Source of the DNA: Protopterus annectens
Lineage: Eukaryota; Chordata; Ceratodontiformes; Protopteridae
Direction: 5' to 3'
Assembly (NCBI RefSeq): GCF_019279795.1
Contig: NC_056726.1
Span: 1,013,112,988-1,013,176,987 of the forward strand
Length of the DNA stretch: 64,000 bases
Shown here: piece after piece, positions 12,222-21,403 of the stretch
Numbering within the stretch: the first letter of the stretch is position 1
Layout: each line of letters starts with the position of its first letter
Made by a program: the position numbers and the translations under genes
The notes under the pieces: generated by a model
Seen by the model: the letters and a program-made list of their open reading frames with translations, nothing else
Database searches by the model: none
What the model was told of the DNA's origin: nothing

Positions 12222-12332
12222 TCTGGATCTTTTCTCCCCAGGCCTCCACTGAAAAGTGGCTCATTCCAAGTCGGACTTTCCTGGTAAACAAATATAAAAA
12301 AAATAAAATAGAATAAAATTAAATAAATAAAT
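12222..12332 (+). mobile_element. L2-like LINE 3' end fragment inside CR1-B
   Basis: The sequence CTTTTCTCCCCAGGCCTCC..CTGAAAAGTGG..AAGTCGGACTTTCCTGGTAAAC with an (AAAT)n-rich tail is the same 3' end as at 11818. CR1-B sequence lies on both sides. Confidence 0.65.
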
Positions 12333-12365
12333 GTTATCAGGACCCAAAGAGGCCATGTTCTTTGC
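12333..12365 (-). pseudogene. CR1 copy B, short remnant between two insertions
   Basis: The reverse complement of this 33-bp stretch corresponds to the CR1 segment just upstream of the GPDSIPG-type motif of the other copies. It lies between the L2 tail and the MITE. It ends in the left copy of the MITE target duplication (TGTTCTTTGC, 12356-12365). Confidence 0.5.
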
Positions 12366-12815
12366 AGGTCTACATTACTAGACTGAAAGATTAGAAATGC
12401 GAATGTATGTACATCGACACATAAAGGTCGATGTATATACAGAGTAAAACACATAAAGGGCAAAAAACAGAATGCCGAACGTGTTTCTTAGCCAGCAGCA
12501 TGGTGGTGGAGATAAGGAAATATAGACTTTTCCCCACTGTAGTGCAGTCTCGGAGTTGGTATATTTAAGTAGGGGGGTGTGGTGGGCAAAGCCCCCCACA
12601 TGGGAGATGCAGGGAGGCTTGCCCCTCTGCAAAAGCAAAATAATTTTGTTTTTTATTTGGAATTTTACTTACCTGTGTGGCGCATTCTGATGATGACACA
12701 TGTTCGGCATTTTTATTTTCGCTGTTTACATGTTTCGCTGTGTATGTACATCGACCTTTATGTGTCGATGTACATACATTCGCTATTTAGCACTTTTGTG
12801 GTTTCAATATAGACC
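12366..12815. mobile_element. hAT-like MITE, 450 bp, with internal palindromic arms
   Basis: It starts AGGTCTACATT and ends AATATAGACC, and is flanked by the direct repeat TGTTCTTTGC at 12356-12365 and 12816-12825. Inside the ends lie inverted arms of about 42 bp (GCGAATGTATGTACATCGAC... and its reverse complement), each holding its own small palindrome CATCGAC..GTCGATG. The interior shares a block (GTAGTGCAGTCTCGGAG) in opposite orientation with the MITE at 25095. Confidence 0.75.
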
Positions 12816-13050
12816 TGTTCTTTGCTTTAGTGAGTGCTGTCAGTTGGAAGGGGTTATGTTTGAGGGTATCTTTTGGGGGACGGTTGGGGATTGAGATGGG
12901 GATAAAGATGAAACTGAATTTGACATGTTTGCTATATTACCAGGTTTGGTGAACATGACATGATTAAACACAAGTTCAGCACATTGCTGTGTGCTGCCTT
13001 TGAGGTTTTTGACATAGCTGAAGAAGGCTGTGCAGATAGAAGTCACTGCC
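12816..13050 (-). pseudogene. CR1 copy B, 5'-most remaining part of ORF2
   Basis: The minus strand encodes AFFSYVKNLKGSTQQCAEL and PGNIANM, which match HKAFFSYVKNLNG.. and DIANILADRF of copy C. It is the most upstream piece of copy B; the rest is missing. DNA from about 13051 to 13081 is unassigned. Confidence 0.65.
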
Positions 13051-13081
13051 AGATATGCTAGGAGAAATAGGGCAGTGGATT

Positions 13082-13983
13082 TGTAACATATGCCAGCATA
13101 GCTAGCTGGAATTTTGCAAATAATTATATGTCATTTGGATATCAAACTGATTTGTACACATGCCTGTGCTGAAAATGTATTTGTGAGGTTTGCTTGTGTT
13201 AAAATGTATCAACAGTGCACCCTGCTGGAAGGAAAAGAAATGTACATGTATTATTGTAATGGAGTTAAATGTATACATGGTATCAGCATATACTGGAAGT
13301 GAAGAGGTTAATCTTAATCCAACTAACTCTGCAAAATATTCTTGAAATGAAATTACTTTATTGGTTAAGCCATAAAGATATTACCCCACAGTTTTGAATA
13401 GAGCCAGAGATGCAATGTCTGTGCTAGAGAATAATTGATAGCCCCTATTGGAAGAGTGAAACAATGTTATGGTTTTATGACTTCCAGGAGATCTGAGCAA
13501 ACCTCTAGCTGTGGGTATGGCAGCACATAGGTGCTAAAATCCTGTCAGCTTCTAGTGTTGGTGATAACATGGGAAACAGAGTCACATGGCCAGATGTGTG
13601 TGATGTTATTCTGAAAGCCAAAAATAATATTTAGATATTAGTAGGAGTTTGCTCTTAATATTCTGCATTCTGCCTTGGATCTGACAACAAGGACCACTTA
13701 CCAACATCATTTTGCCTTGCAGTAGTAAGTAACATAACTAGGGATCATTAATTCTTTTAGATTAGTCAGGAAAATATAGTGAGATTAAAAGTAGTGTTTT
13801 TCTATAACTGTGCAAATCTTTCCATCTGTGTTATATTTAATATTCCCTGTGACTGAAACTCTGATGTTTACTGTAAATAGATATTTCATATTTTCATGTT
13901 CTTTTATTATTTATTATTAATTTTAAACTTTTCATTGCTGCTGGTCCTATTTAGAAAATATTTAAGTTTTGTGAGTATTTGCA
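13082..13983 (+). repeat. Diverged Gypsy LTR, 5' part, truncated by the satellite array
   Basis: Starting at TGTAACATATGCCAGC it aligns, with many differences, to the first roughly 940 bp of the Gmr1-like 3' LTR that begins at 32362 (TGTGGCACTGCCAGCC). Shared landmarks are AGCTGGAATTTTGCAAATAAT near 13100 and the TTATTATTTATTATTAA block near 13905. It ends abruptly where the 48-bp repeat begins. It is clearly older than the LTR pair at 27357 and 32362. Confidence 0.6.
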
Positions 13984-14879
13984 CATAACAGTTGTCATTT
14001 ACATGGTATATCTACTTATACATAACATGTACACAACAGTTACCATTTACATGGTATATCTACTTAGATATATCTACTTAGATATAGCATGCACACAACA
14101 GTTGTCATTTACATGGTATATCTACTTATACATAACATGTGCACAACAGTTACCATTTATATGGTATATATACTTAGACATAGCATGTACACAGCAGTTA
14201 CAGTTTACATGGTATATCTATTTAGACATAACATGTACACAACAGTTAAAATTTACATGGTATATCTACTTAGACATAGCATGTACACAACAGTTAAAAT
14301 TTACATAGTATATGTACAATATACATAGCATCTACACAATAGTGAACATTTACGTAGTATATCGCTTAGACATAGCATTTACACAACAGTTAACATTTAC
14401 AAGGTGTCTTTACATAGACAGAGCCTGTACAAAACAGTTAACATTTACATAGTATATCTACTTAGACAGAGCATGTACACAGCAGTTAACATTTACATGG
14501 TATATTTGCTTAGACATAGCATGTACAAAACAGTTAACATTTACATGGTATAGCTACTTAGACATAGCATGTACACAAAAGTTAACATTTTTATGGTATA
14601 TCTGCTTAGGAAATTGCATGTACACAACAATTAACATTTACATGGTATATCTACATAGACATAGCATGTACACAACAGTTAGGATTTGCATGGTATATCT
14701 ACTTAGGGGTGCGCAGGATTTTGAGTTTTTAGGATTTTGGTCTCAGGATTTTGGTCTTCAGAATTTTGGGCTTTCAGGATTTTGTATCCCTCCCCTACTT
14801 AGACATAATGTACAAAACAGTTAATATTTACATGGTATATCTACTTAGATATAGCATGTACACAATAGTTAAGATTTAC
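13984..14879 (+). repeat. 48-bp tandem array, segment 1
   Basis: Units follow ACATGGTATATCTACTTAGA then CATAGCATGTACACAACAGT then TAACATTT, 48 bp in total, with individual variants. Because 48 is 16 codons, long frames encoding a 16-residue periodic peptide appear by chance. An 88-bp MITE interrupts this segment. It ends at 14879 with the left target duplication of the RTE LINE. Confidence 0.9.
14707..14794. mobile_element. 88-bp mini-element with 8-bp target duplication
   Basis: The insert GGGTGCGCAGG...TATCCCTCCC is flanked by CTACTTAG at 14699-14706 and 14795-14802. It carries several copies of AGGATTTTGG. An 8-bp duplication points to a hAT-type transposition, although the terminal inverted repeats are minimal (GGG..CCC). 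Confidence 0.6.
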
Positions 14880-17800
14880 AACCCAGCCACTGGGGATGCA
14901 CAAGCCAGTGCATTTCTTTGTGCCGGTCCCAAGCCCGGATAAATGGGGAGGGTTGCGTCAGGAAGGGCATCCGGCATAAAAATTCTGCCACATAACTTAT
15001 GGCGCAAATATTTCATATTTCCATACCGGATTGGTCGAGGCCCGGGTTAACAACGACTGCCACCAGTACTGTTAGCCAACAGGGTGCTGGCAGAAATTGG
15101 GCTTCTGTTGGCCGAAGGAGAAGAGGAGGGCGAAGGCATGCCCAAAGGCAGGAAGAGAGGAGGAAGGTTAGGAGTGCAGCAGTGAGGGTAGGAACTTTGA
15201 ATGTTGGCAGTATGACTGGTATAGGAAGAGAGCTAGCTGATATGATGGAGAGAAGGAAGGTTGATATATTGTGCGTGCAAGAGACCAGATGGAAGGGAAG
15301 TAAGGCCAGGTGTTTAGGAAATGGGTTCAAATTGTTCTATCATGGTGTGGATGGCAGGAGAAATGGGGTAGGGGTTATACTAAAGGAACAATATGCCAAG
15401 AGTGTTTTAGACGTGAAGAGAGTGTCTGACAGAGTGATGTTTATGAAGCTCGAAATTGATGGTGTAATGATGAATGTTGTTAGTGCATATGCTCCACAAG
15501 TTGGGTGTGCGATGGATGAGAAAGAGAAATTTTGGAGTGAGTTGGATGAAGTTGTGGTGAGTGTACTCAAGGGTGAGAGACTAATGATTGGAGCGGCCTT
15601 TAATGGGCATGTTGATGAAGTGAGCAGAGGGGATGAGGAAGTGATGGGTAGGTATGGTGTTAAGGAGAGGAATGCAGAAGGTCAGATGATTGTGGACTTT
15701 GCGAAAAGGATGGACATGGCTGTGGTGAATACGTATTTTAAGAAGAGGGAGGAGCATAGGGTGATGTACAAGAGTGGAGGAAGATGCACACAGGTGGATT
15801 ATAGCCTATGTAGGAAGGCCAGTCTAAAGGAGATTGGAGACTGTAAAGTGGTGGCAGGGGAAAGTGTAGTTAAGCAGCATAGAATGGTGGTCTGTAGGAT
15901 GACTTTGGTGATCAAGAAGAGGAGGAGGAGTGTGAAAGCAGTGCCAAGGATTAAATGGTGGAAGTTAAAAAAGGGTGATTGTGAAGTGGAGTTTAGGAAA
16001 GAGTTAAGACAGGCATTGGGAGGCATTGGAGAGTTACCGAATATCTGGGTAACTACAGCAGAACTAGTAAGGGAGACTGCTAGAAAGGTGCTTGGTGTGA
16101 CATCTGGACAGAGGAAGGAGGACAAGGAGACCTGGTGGTGGAATGAGGACGTACAGGAGAGTATACAGAGGAAGAGGCTGGCGAAGAAGAAGTGGGATTG
16201 TCAAAGAGATGAAGAAAGTAGACATGAGTATAAGGAGATGAGGCATGGCAAAGAGAGGTGGTGAAAGCTAAGGATAAGGCATATGGAGAGTTGTATGAGA
16301 GATTGGACACTAAAGAGGGAGAAAATGACCTGTACCAATTGGCTAGACAGAGGAACAGAGCTGGGAAAGATGTGCAGCAAGTAAGGGTGATAAAGGATAG
16401 TGAGGGAAAGGTACTCACAAGAGAGGAAAGTGTGTTGAGTAGATGGAAAGAGTATTTTCAGAGGCTGATGAATGAAGAGAATGAGAGAGAGAGAAGGTTG
16501 GATGATGTGGGGATAGTGAATCAGGAAGTGAAACAGATTAGCAAGGAGGAAGTAAGGACAGCTATGAAGAGGATGAAGAATGGAAAGGCTGTTGGCCCAG
16601 ATGACATCCCAATGGAAGCATGGAGGTGCTTAGGAGAAATGGCAGTGGAAATTTTAACTAGATTGTTTAATGAAATTTTGGAAAGTCAGAGGATGCCTGA
16701 GGAGTGGAGAAAAAGTGTTTTGGTACCTATCTTTAAGAATAAGGGTGATGTGCAGAGCTGCAGTAACTACAGAGGGATAAAATTGATCAGTCACAGCTTG
16801 AAGTTATGGGAGTGAGTAGTAGAAGCTAGGTTAAGAAGGGAGGTGATGATTAGTGATCAGCAGTATGGTTTCGTGCCAGGAAAGAGCACTACAGATGCGA
16901 TGTTTGTTCTGAGAGTGTTATTGGAGAAATACAGAGAAGGTCAGAAGGAGTTGCATTGTGTCTTTGTAGACTTGGAGAAAGCATATGACATTGTATGAGG
17001 AAGTCGGGAGTGGCAGAGAAGTATTTAAGAGTGGTACAGGATATGTACAAGGGTAGTGTGACAGTGGTGAGGACTGCAGTGGGAGTGACAGATCCATTTA
17101 AGTTGGAGGTGGGATTATATCAAGGATCAGCTCTGAGTCCTTTCTTATTTGCAGTGGTGATGGACAGGTTGACAGATGAGATCAGACAGGAGGCCCCATG
17201 GACTATGATGTTTGCAGATGACATTGTGATCTGTAGTGAGAGTAGAAATCAGGTTGAGGAGACTCTGGAGAGGTGGAGATATGCTCTAGAGAGCAGAGGA
17301 ATGAAGGTCAGCAGGGCTAAGACAGAATATATGTGTGTAAATGAGAGGGAGGGTAGAGGAATGGTGAGGATGCAGGGAGTAGAGTTGGTAAAGGTGGAGG
17401 AGTTTAAGTACTTGGGATCAACAGTTCAGAGTAATGGTGAATGTGGAAGAGAGGTGAAGAAGAGAGTACAGGCAGGGTGGAATGGGTGGAGAAGAGTGTC
17501 AGGAGTGATTTGTGACAGACGGGTACCAGTAAGAGTGAAAGGGAAGGTCTACAAGACAGTAGTGAGACCAGCTATGTTATATGGGTTGGAGACAGTGGCA
17601 TTGACAAAAAGGCAGGAGTCAGAGCTGGATGTGGCAGAGTTAAAGATGTTAAGATTTGCACTCAGTGTGACTAGGATGGATAGGATTAGGAATCAGTATA
17701 TTAGAGGGTCAGCTCATGTTGGACAGTTTGGAGACAAAACAAGAGAGACAAGATTGTGTTGGTTTGGACATGTGCTGAGGAGGGATGATGGGTATATTGG

Positions 17801-17994
17801 GAAAAAGATGCTAAGGATGGAGCTGCCAGGTAAGAGGAAAAGAGGAAGGCCTAAGATAAGGTTTATGGACGTGGTGAGAGAGGACATGCAGGCGGTTGGT
17901 GTGACAGAGCAAGATGCAGAGGATAGGAAGAAATGGAAAGAGATAATCCGCTGTGGCGACCCCTAACGGGAAAAGCCGAAACATGATGATGATG
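14880..17994 (+). mobile_element. RTE-clade LINE, essentially full length
   Basis: It is bounded by an 18-bp target duplication, ACAATAGTTAAGATTTAC at 14862-14879 and ACAACAGTTAAGATTTAC at 17995-18012. The 5' end has the GGGTTGCGTCAGGAAGGGCA motif common in fish RTE-type elements. The 3' end is GTGGCGACCCCTAACGGGAA followed by a (GAT)n tail. A single ORF region with AP endonuclease then reverse transcriptase, and no separate large ORF1, fits RTE. It inserted into the 48-bp array. Confidence 0.88.
14999..17966 (+). pseudogene. RTE ORF: AP endonuclease-reverse transcriptase, lightly broken
   Basis: The endonuclease half (14999-16264, 421 codons) shows TLNVGSM, LCVQETRWKG, VVSAYAPQVG, FNGHVDEV and a C-terminal KQHRMVV. 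The motif normally reading DLNGH reads AFNGH, so a catalytic Asp is missing. The frame changes near 16258, an in-frame TGA lies at 16813, and a deletion with frameshift follows DLEKAYDIV near 16995. The last open part (to 17966) contains LYQGSALSPFLF, the catalytic MFADDIVI near 17210 and the conserved C-terminus ending in RCGDP. Such ORFs are often mislabelled craniofacial development protein 2-like. Confidence 0.85.
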
Positions 17995-19215
17995 ACAACA
18001 GTTAAGATTTACATGATATGTCTACATAGACATAGCATGTACACAACAGTCAACATTTACCTGATAAATCTACATAGACACAGCATGTACACAACAGTTA
18101 ATATTACATGGTATAGTTACATAGACATAGGATGTACTCAACAATTAACTTATACACAGTATATCTACATAGATATAGCATGTATACAACAGTTAACATT
18201 TACATGGTATTTCTACTTAGCCGTAGCACATATACAACAGTTAAGATTTGCATGGTACATCTATTGTACCTAGACATAGCATGTGCACAACAGTTAAGAT
18301 TTACATGGCATATCTACTTAGACATAGCATGTACACTACAGTTAATATTTACATGGTATATCTGCTTAGACTGTTGTGTACATGCTATGTCTAAGTGATA
18401 TACTATGTAAATGTTAACTGTTGTGTATATGCTATGTCTCAGTAGAAAAGTTAACATTTACATGGTATATGTACTTAGACATGTCATGCACAAACATTTA
18501 CATAGTATATCTGGAAAGTCATAGCATGTACATGACAGTTAACATTTACATAATATATCTACTTAGACATAGGATGTACACAACAGTTAACATTAACAAA
18601 GTATATCTACTTAGACACAGCATGTACAAGACAGTTAACATTTACATAGTATATCTACTTAGACATAGCATGTATAAGACAATTAAAATTTAAATAGTAT
18701 ATTACATAGTATATCTACTTAGACATAACATGTTCACAACAGTGAACATTTACATAGTAGATTTACATAGATATAACATGTACACAACAGTTAGCATTTA
18801 CATGGTACATCTACTTAGACATAGCATGTACACAACAGTTAATATTTACATGGTATAACTACAGACAAAGCATGCACGTGGCAGTTAACATGTACCTGCT
18901 ATATCTACTTAGAAAAAGCATGTACACAGCAGTTAATTTCCATGGTATATCTACTTAGACATAGTATGTAAATAACAGTTAAGATTTACATAGTATATCT
19001 ACACAGACATAGCATGTATACAACAGTTAACATTTACATGGTATATCTACATAGACATAGCATGTACACAACAGTTAATATTTGCATGGTATTTCTACTT
19101 AGACATAGCATGCACACAACAGTTAACATTTACATGATATATCTACTTAGACATAGCACGTAGACAGCACTTAATGTTTGCATAGTATATCCACTTAGAC
19201 ATAGCATGTACACAG
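17995..19215 (+). repeat. 48-bp tandem array, segment 2
   Basis: The array resumes with the right target duplication of the RTE LINE and continues for about 25 units. It contains an inverted patch at 18371-18449. It ends at CACAG, the left 5-bp target duplication of the LTR element that starts at 19216. Confidence 0.9.
18371..18449 (-). repeat. Inverted patch of 48-bp units
   Basis: This stretch reads CTGTTGTGTACATGCTATGT..., the reverse complement of the surrounding units, for about 1.6 monomers. Direct-orientation units resume at about 18450. Confidence 0.8.
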
Positions 19216-20242
19216 TGTTAGATTTTATGAATATAAATCTGAAATTAATTATGTTGTAAATATGCTGAAAGAAAAGGCTTGCTTAAATGCAGAAACAAAG
19301 TTTAAGTAAAATGTGATCAGCAGTCATACTAAATGACCATGGCTTGGAAAAGGAATCTGCTGAATGGACATTCTTCCCTTACAGACTCAAGGCAGGATGT
19401 TATGCAAGAACAAAAATGCAAAATCTGCTTTTAAAGAACAATGACATGTTTTTCTGCATGGAAAAACAGGATATGACATAAGAACAGATACAAAGATCCA
19501 AATAAAATACAGGATGTTCACACTGTCAGAAAAGCTGATCTCTGACAATGTGTTTTCTCAAAAATATGTTTTTCTTCATAAAAAACAGGATATGCTTATC
19601 AGCATTGACATAAGAACATGTGTTTTATACAAAGATCCAAATAGAATACAGGACAACGTGTTTCCTCAAAAATATGTTTTTCTACATGGACATCAGGACA
19701 CTGTTACAGGATATTCACACTGTCAGAAAAGCTGGTCTCTTACAAGACATTGTTAAATAAGGAAGCTTAGTATTGTTTCTACAGGATAAGCAATTCTCCA
19801 AAATAAGAATACAGAACAATGTGTTTCCTCAAAAATATGTTTATGCATGACTAAAAAAGAGTATATAAAGAGCTGTATAAATCCAGTTGTTTGGGGATAT
19901 GGTAGGAACACATTTGGTGTTCTGAGGTAAATGTTATATCTCTCACATCATCTGTACTATATGAGAAGTAAAGTTGGAACAGTACTTTTAAGCTGCAACG
20001 TTTGTCCAGTTTTATTTATTATAAAAGTTATTGGTTACTGCTCTTAAAGACAAGTGCTGCAAAGTATATTCTCTCATCAGTGTATATTCTGCAAGATTCT
20101 GTATGCAACAGACTGTGAATGCAAATATAATCAGACTTTGAATTTTAGCAAGAATCCAGCCAGCAAGACTGAGTGTCATAAGAACACTGCAAATCCATCA
20201 CACCAAGCAAGAAGCAAGTAAGAGACATATAATATTTTTTCA
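19216..20242 (+). repeat. 5' LTR (1,027 bp)
   Basis: Ends are TG...CA. A TATA-like GAGTATATAAAGAG lies at about 19859-19872. The upstream part contains duplicated modules: CAAAGATCCAAATA near 19491 and 19630, CACACTGTCAGAAAAGCTG near 19518 and 19717, and a GTGTTTcCTCAAAAATATG module three times. This is reminiscent of enhancer repeats in retroviral U3 regions. Confidence 0.9.
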
Positions 20243-20275
20243 ATGGCGAGCCAGCTGAGTGACTAGCACCATATA
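20243..20275 (+). promoter_or_regulatory. Candidate primer-binding site region
   Basis: Immediately after the 5' LTR the sequence reads ATGGCGAGCCAGCTGAG. It contains the TGG expected to pair with a tRNA 3' CCA. I could not assign the primer tRNA. A similar CAATGGCAAGC recurs near 20281. Confidence 0.4.
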
Positions 20276-20733
20276 ATTTTTCAATGGCAAGCTAGTCTGC
20301 ATTTGAACCTACAATCTGCATTCAAACACAGGAGGAGTGATGGTAAGCCCTGCAGAGGGTCACTTCAGTTAAATTGCAGTAACTAACATTTGTACGTATG
20401 TGTCAATTCTGAACAGAAGTATTCCAGTTTATGCAGCTTGCAGTAGTAAAGTTTTTTTAGACGTCTACAATCCGGAGTGAGACTAGTTCAAGAAATTCGC
20501 AGTGCCATAAATTCTTCAAGAAAAGGGGGATATCCACTAGCCCATCAGTCCACTGCCTGTTGTGCTTTCCCAGCTTCTCAAGTGACTTTGAAAAATTTCC
20601 AGCCATCTGCAACAACAGCCTGATCACCTGTTTTCTTGCTCACTGGTAAGACTTTTTTCTACGTCACATTTTTTAGTATGGTTGCTATTCGACAGTTTGG
20701 ATATAAACAGTCTGGATATTAGATTAAGACAGT

Positions 20734-21237
20734 ATGGATATTTTCATGCATAATTTAAGCAAATGTAACAAATTGCTATGTTGGTATACACAGCACATTA
20801 GTAAATGTAAACCCTTATTAGGGCAGGTTGATAGTAAGGCATTATGCAAATGTATTACAATATTTGACTGGTATCTCAAAGAAAACCATGTGAAATATGA
20901 CAAATGTTTATTGTGTGCTTCAACAAAAACTGCATTTTGTGTATTATGCCATAAAATAATATTGCATCATATTGCTAAAAAAATAGACTGTAAAGACAGA
21001 TCTGAAGAATTAACTAAGGGTAAAGTGTTTCCATTACATTCTGATGTTGAACAGTTATGTCCTGTCACCACATGTGAGTCAAATCAGTTACTGATAGAAC
21101 CCCTAGTACATTTTGTTACACAGGAATGTAATAAACTTCTAAAAGACAGACACAATGAGTTCAGGAAGCTTAGACAAGTTATACACATCTTTTCAAAAGT
21201 GCATAGGAGTTTCAAATTCAGCAGAACAACTTACTAA
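20734..21237 (+). CDS. Unknown Cys-rich protein of the non-autonomous LTR element
   Basis: This 167-codon frame is the only sizeable internal ORF. It is rich in Cys, Lys and His, and contains CLLCASTKTAFCVLC followed by HKIILHH, a C-x2-C-x7-C-x2-C pattern resembling a zinc ribbon. I do not recognise it as gag, env or any known family. It starts about 490 bp after the 5' LTR. A frame in another phase, overlapping its end at 21155-21403, looks coiled-coil-like, so the true product may be longer and joined by frameshifting or broken by an indel. Function is unknown. Confidence 0.45.
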   Translation: MDIFMHNLSKCNKLLCWYTQHISKCKPLLGQVDSKALCKCITIFDWYLKENHVKYDKCLLCASTKTAFCVLCHKIILHHIAKKIDCKDRSEELTKGKVFPLHSDVEQLCPVTTCESNQLLIEPLVHFVTQECNKLLKDRHNEFRKLRQVIHIFSKVHRSFKFSRTTY

Positions 21238-21403
21238 AGAATGTCAGAAAGACCATGCAACATCACAGGAAATTCAACAGAAGTTCCAGGATAAAGAAAA
21301 TAAATTAGCTGAACTGACAAAGACTGGGAATTTCCTGCATACACAGTTAATCTGTGCAAAAGAAATATATTTTATAATATGTTTATGTTTTGAAAATGGT
21401 TAA
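21155..21403 (+). CDS. Overlapping coiled-coil-like frame, unknown
   Basis: The 82-codon frame is rich in Gln, Glu and Lys (for example QEIQQKFQDKENKLAELTK), with heptad-like spacing. It overlaps the end of the upstream ORF in a different phase. It may be the continuation of that protein after a frameshift, or chance. No homologue is recognised. Confidence 0.3.
   Translation: MSSGSLDKLYTSFQKCIGVSNSAEQLTKECQKDHATSQEIQQKFQDKENKLAELTKTGNFLHTQLICAKEIYFIICLCFENG

Noticed and set aside
13979-14328. Long frames encoding a 16-residue repeat protein (MYTTVNIYMVYLLRHS-like)
   Set aside because: The period is 48 bp, a multiple of three, so any stop-free unit gives long frames. Frames occur in more than one phase, and the array has no start context, splice signals or selection for reading frame.
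14999-17966. A host gene similar to craniofacial development protein 2
   Set aside because: That label in databases usually reflects RTE endonuclease ORFs. Here the target duplication and 3' tail show a retrotransposon.
18371-18449. A separate transposon between satellite segments
   Set aside because: The sequence is simply the satellite unit in reverse orientation, with no extra DNA.
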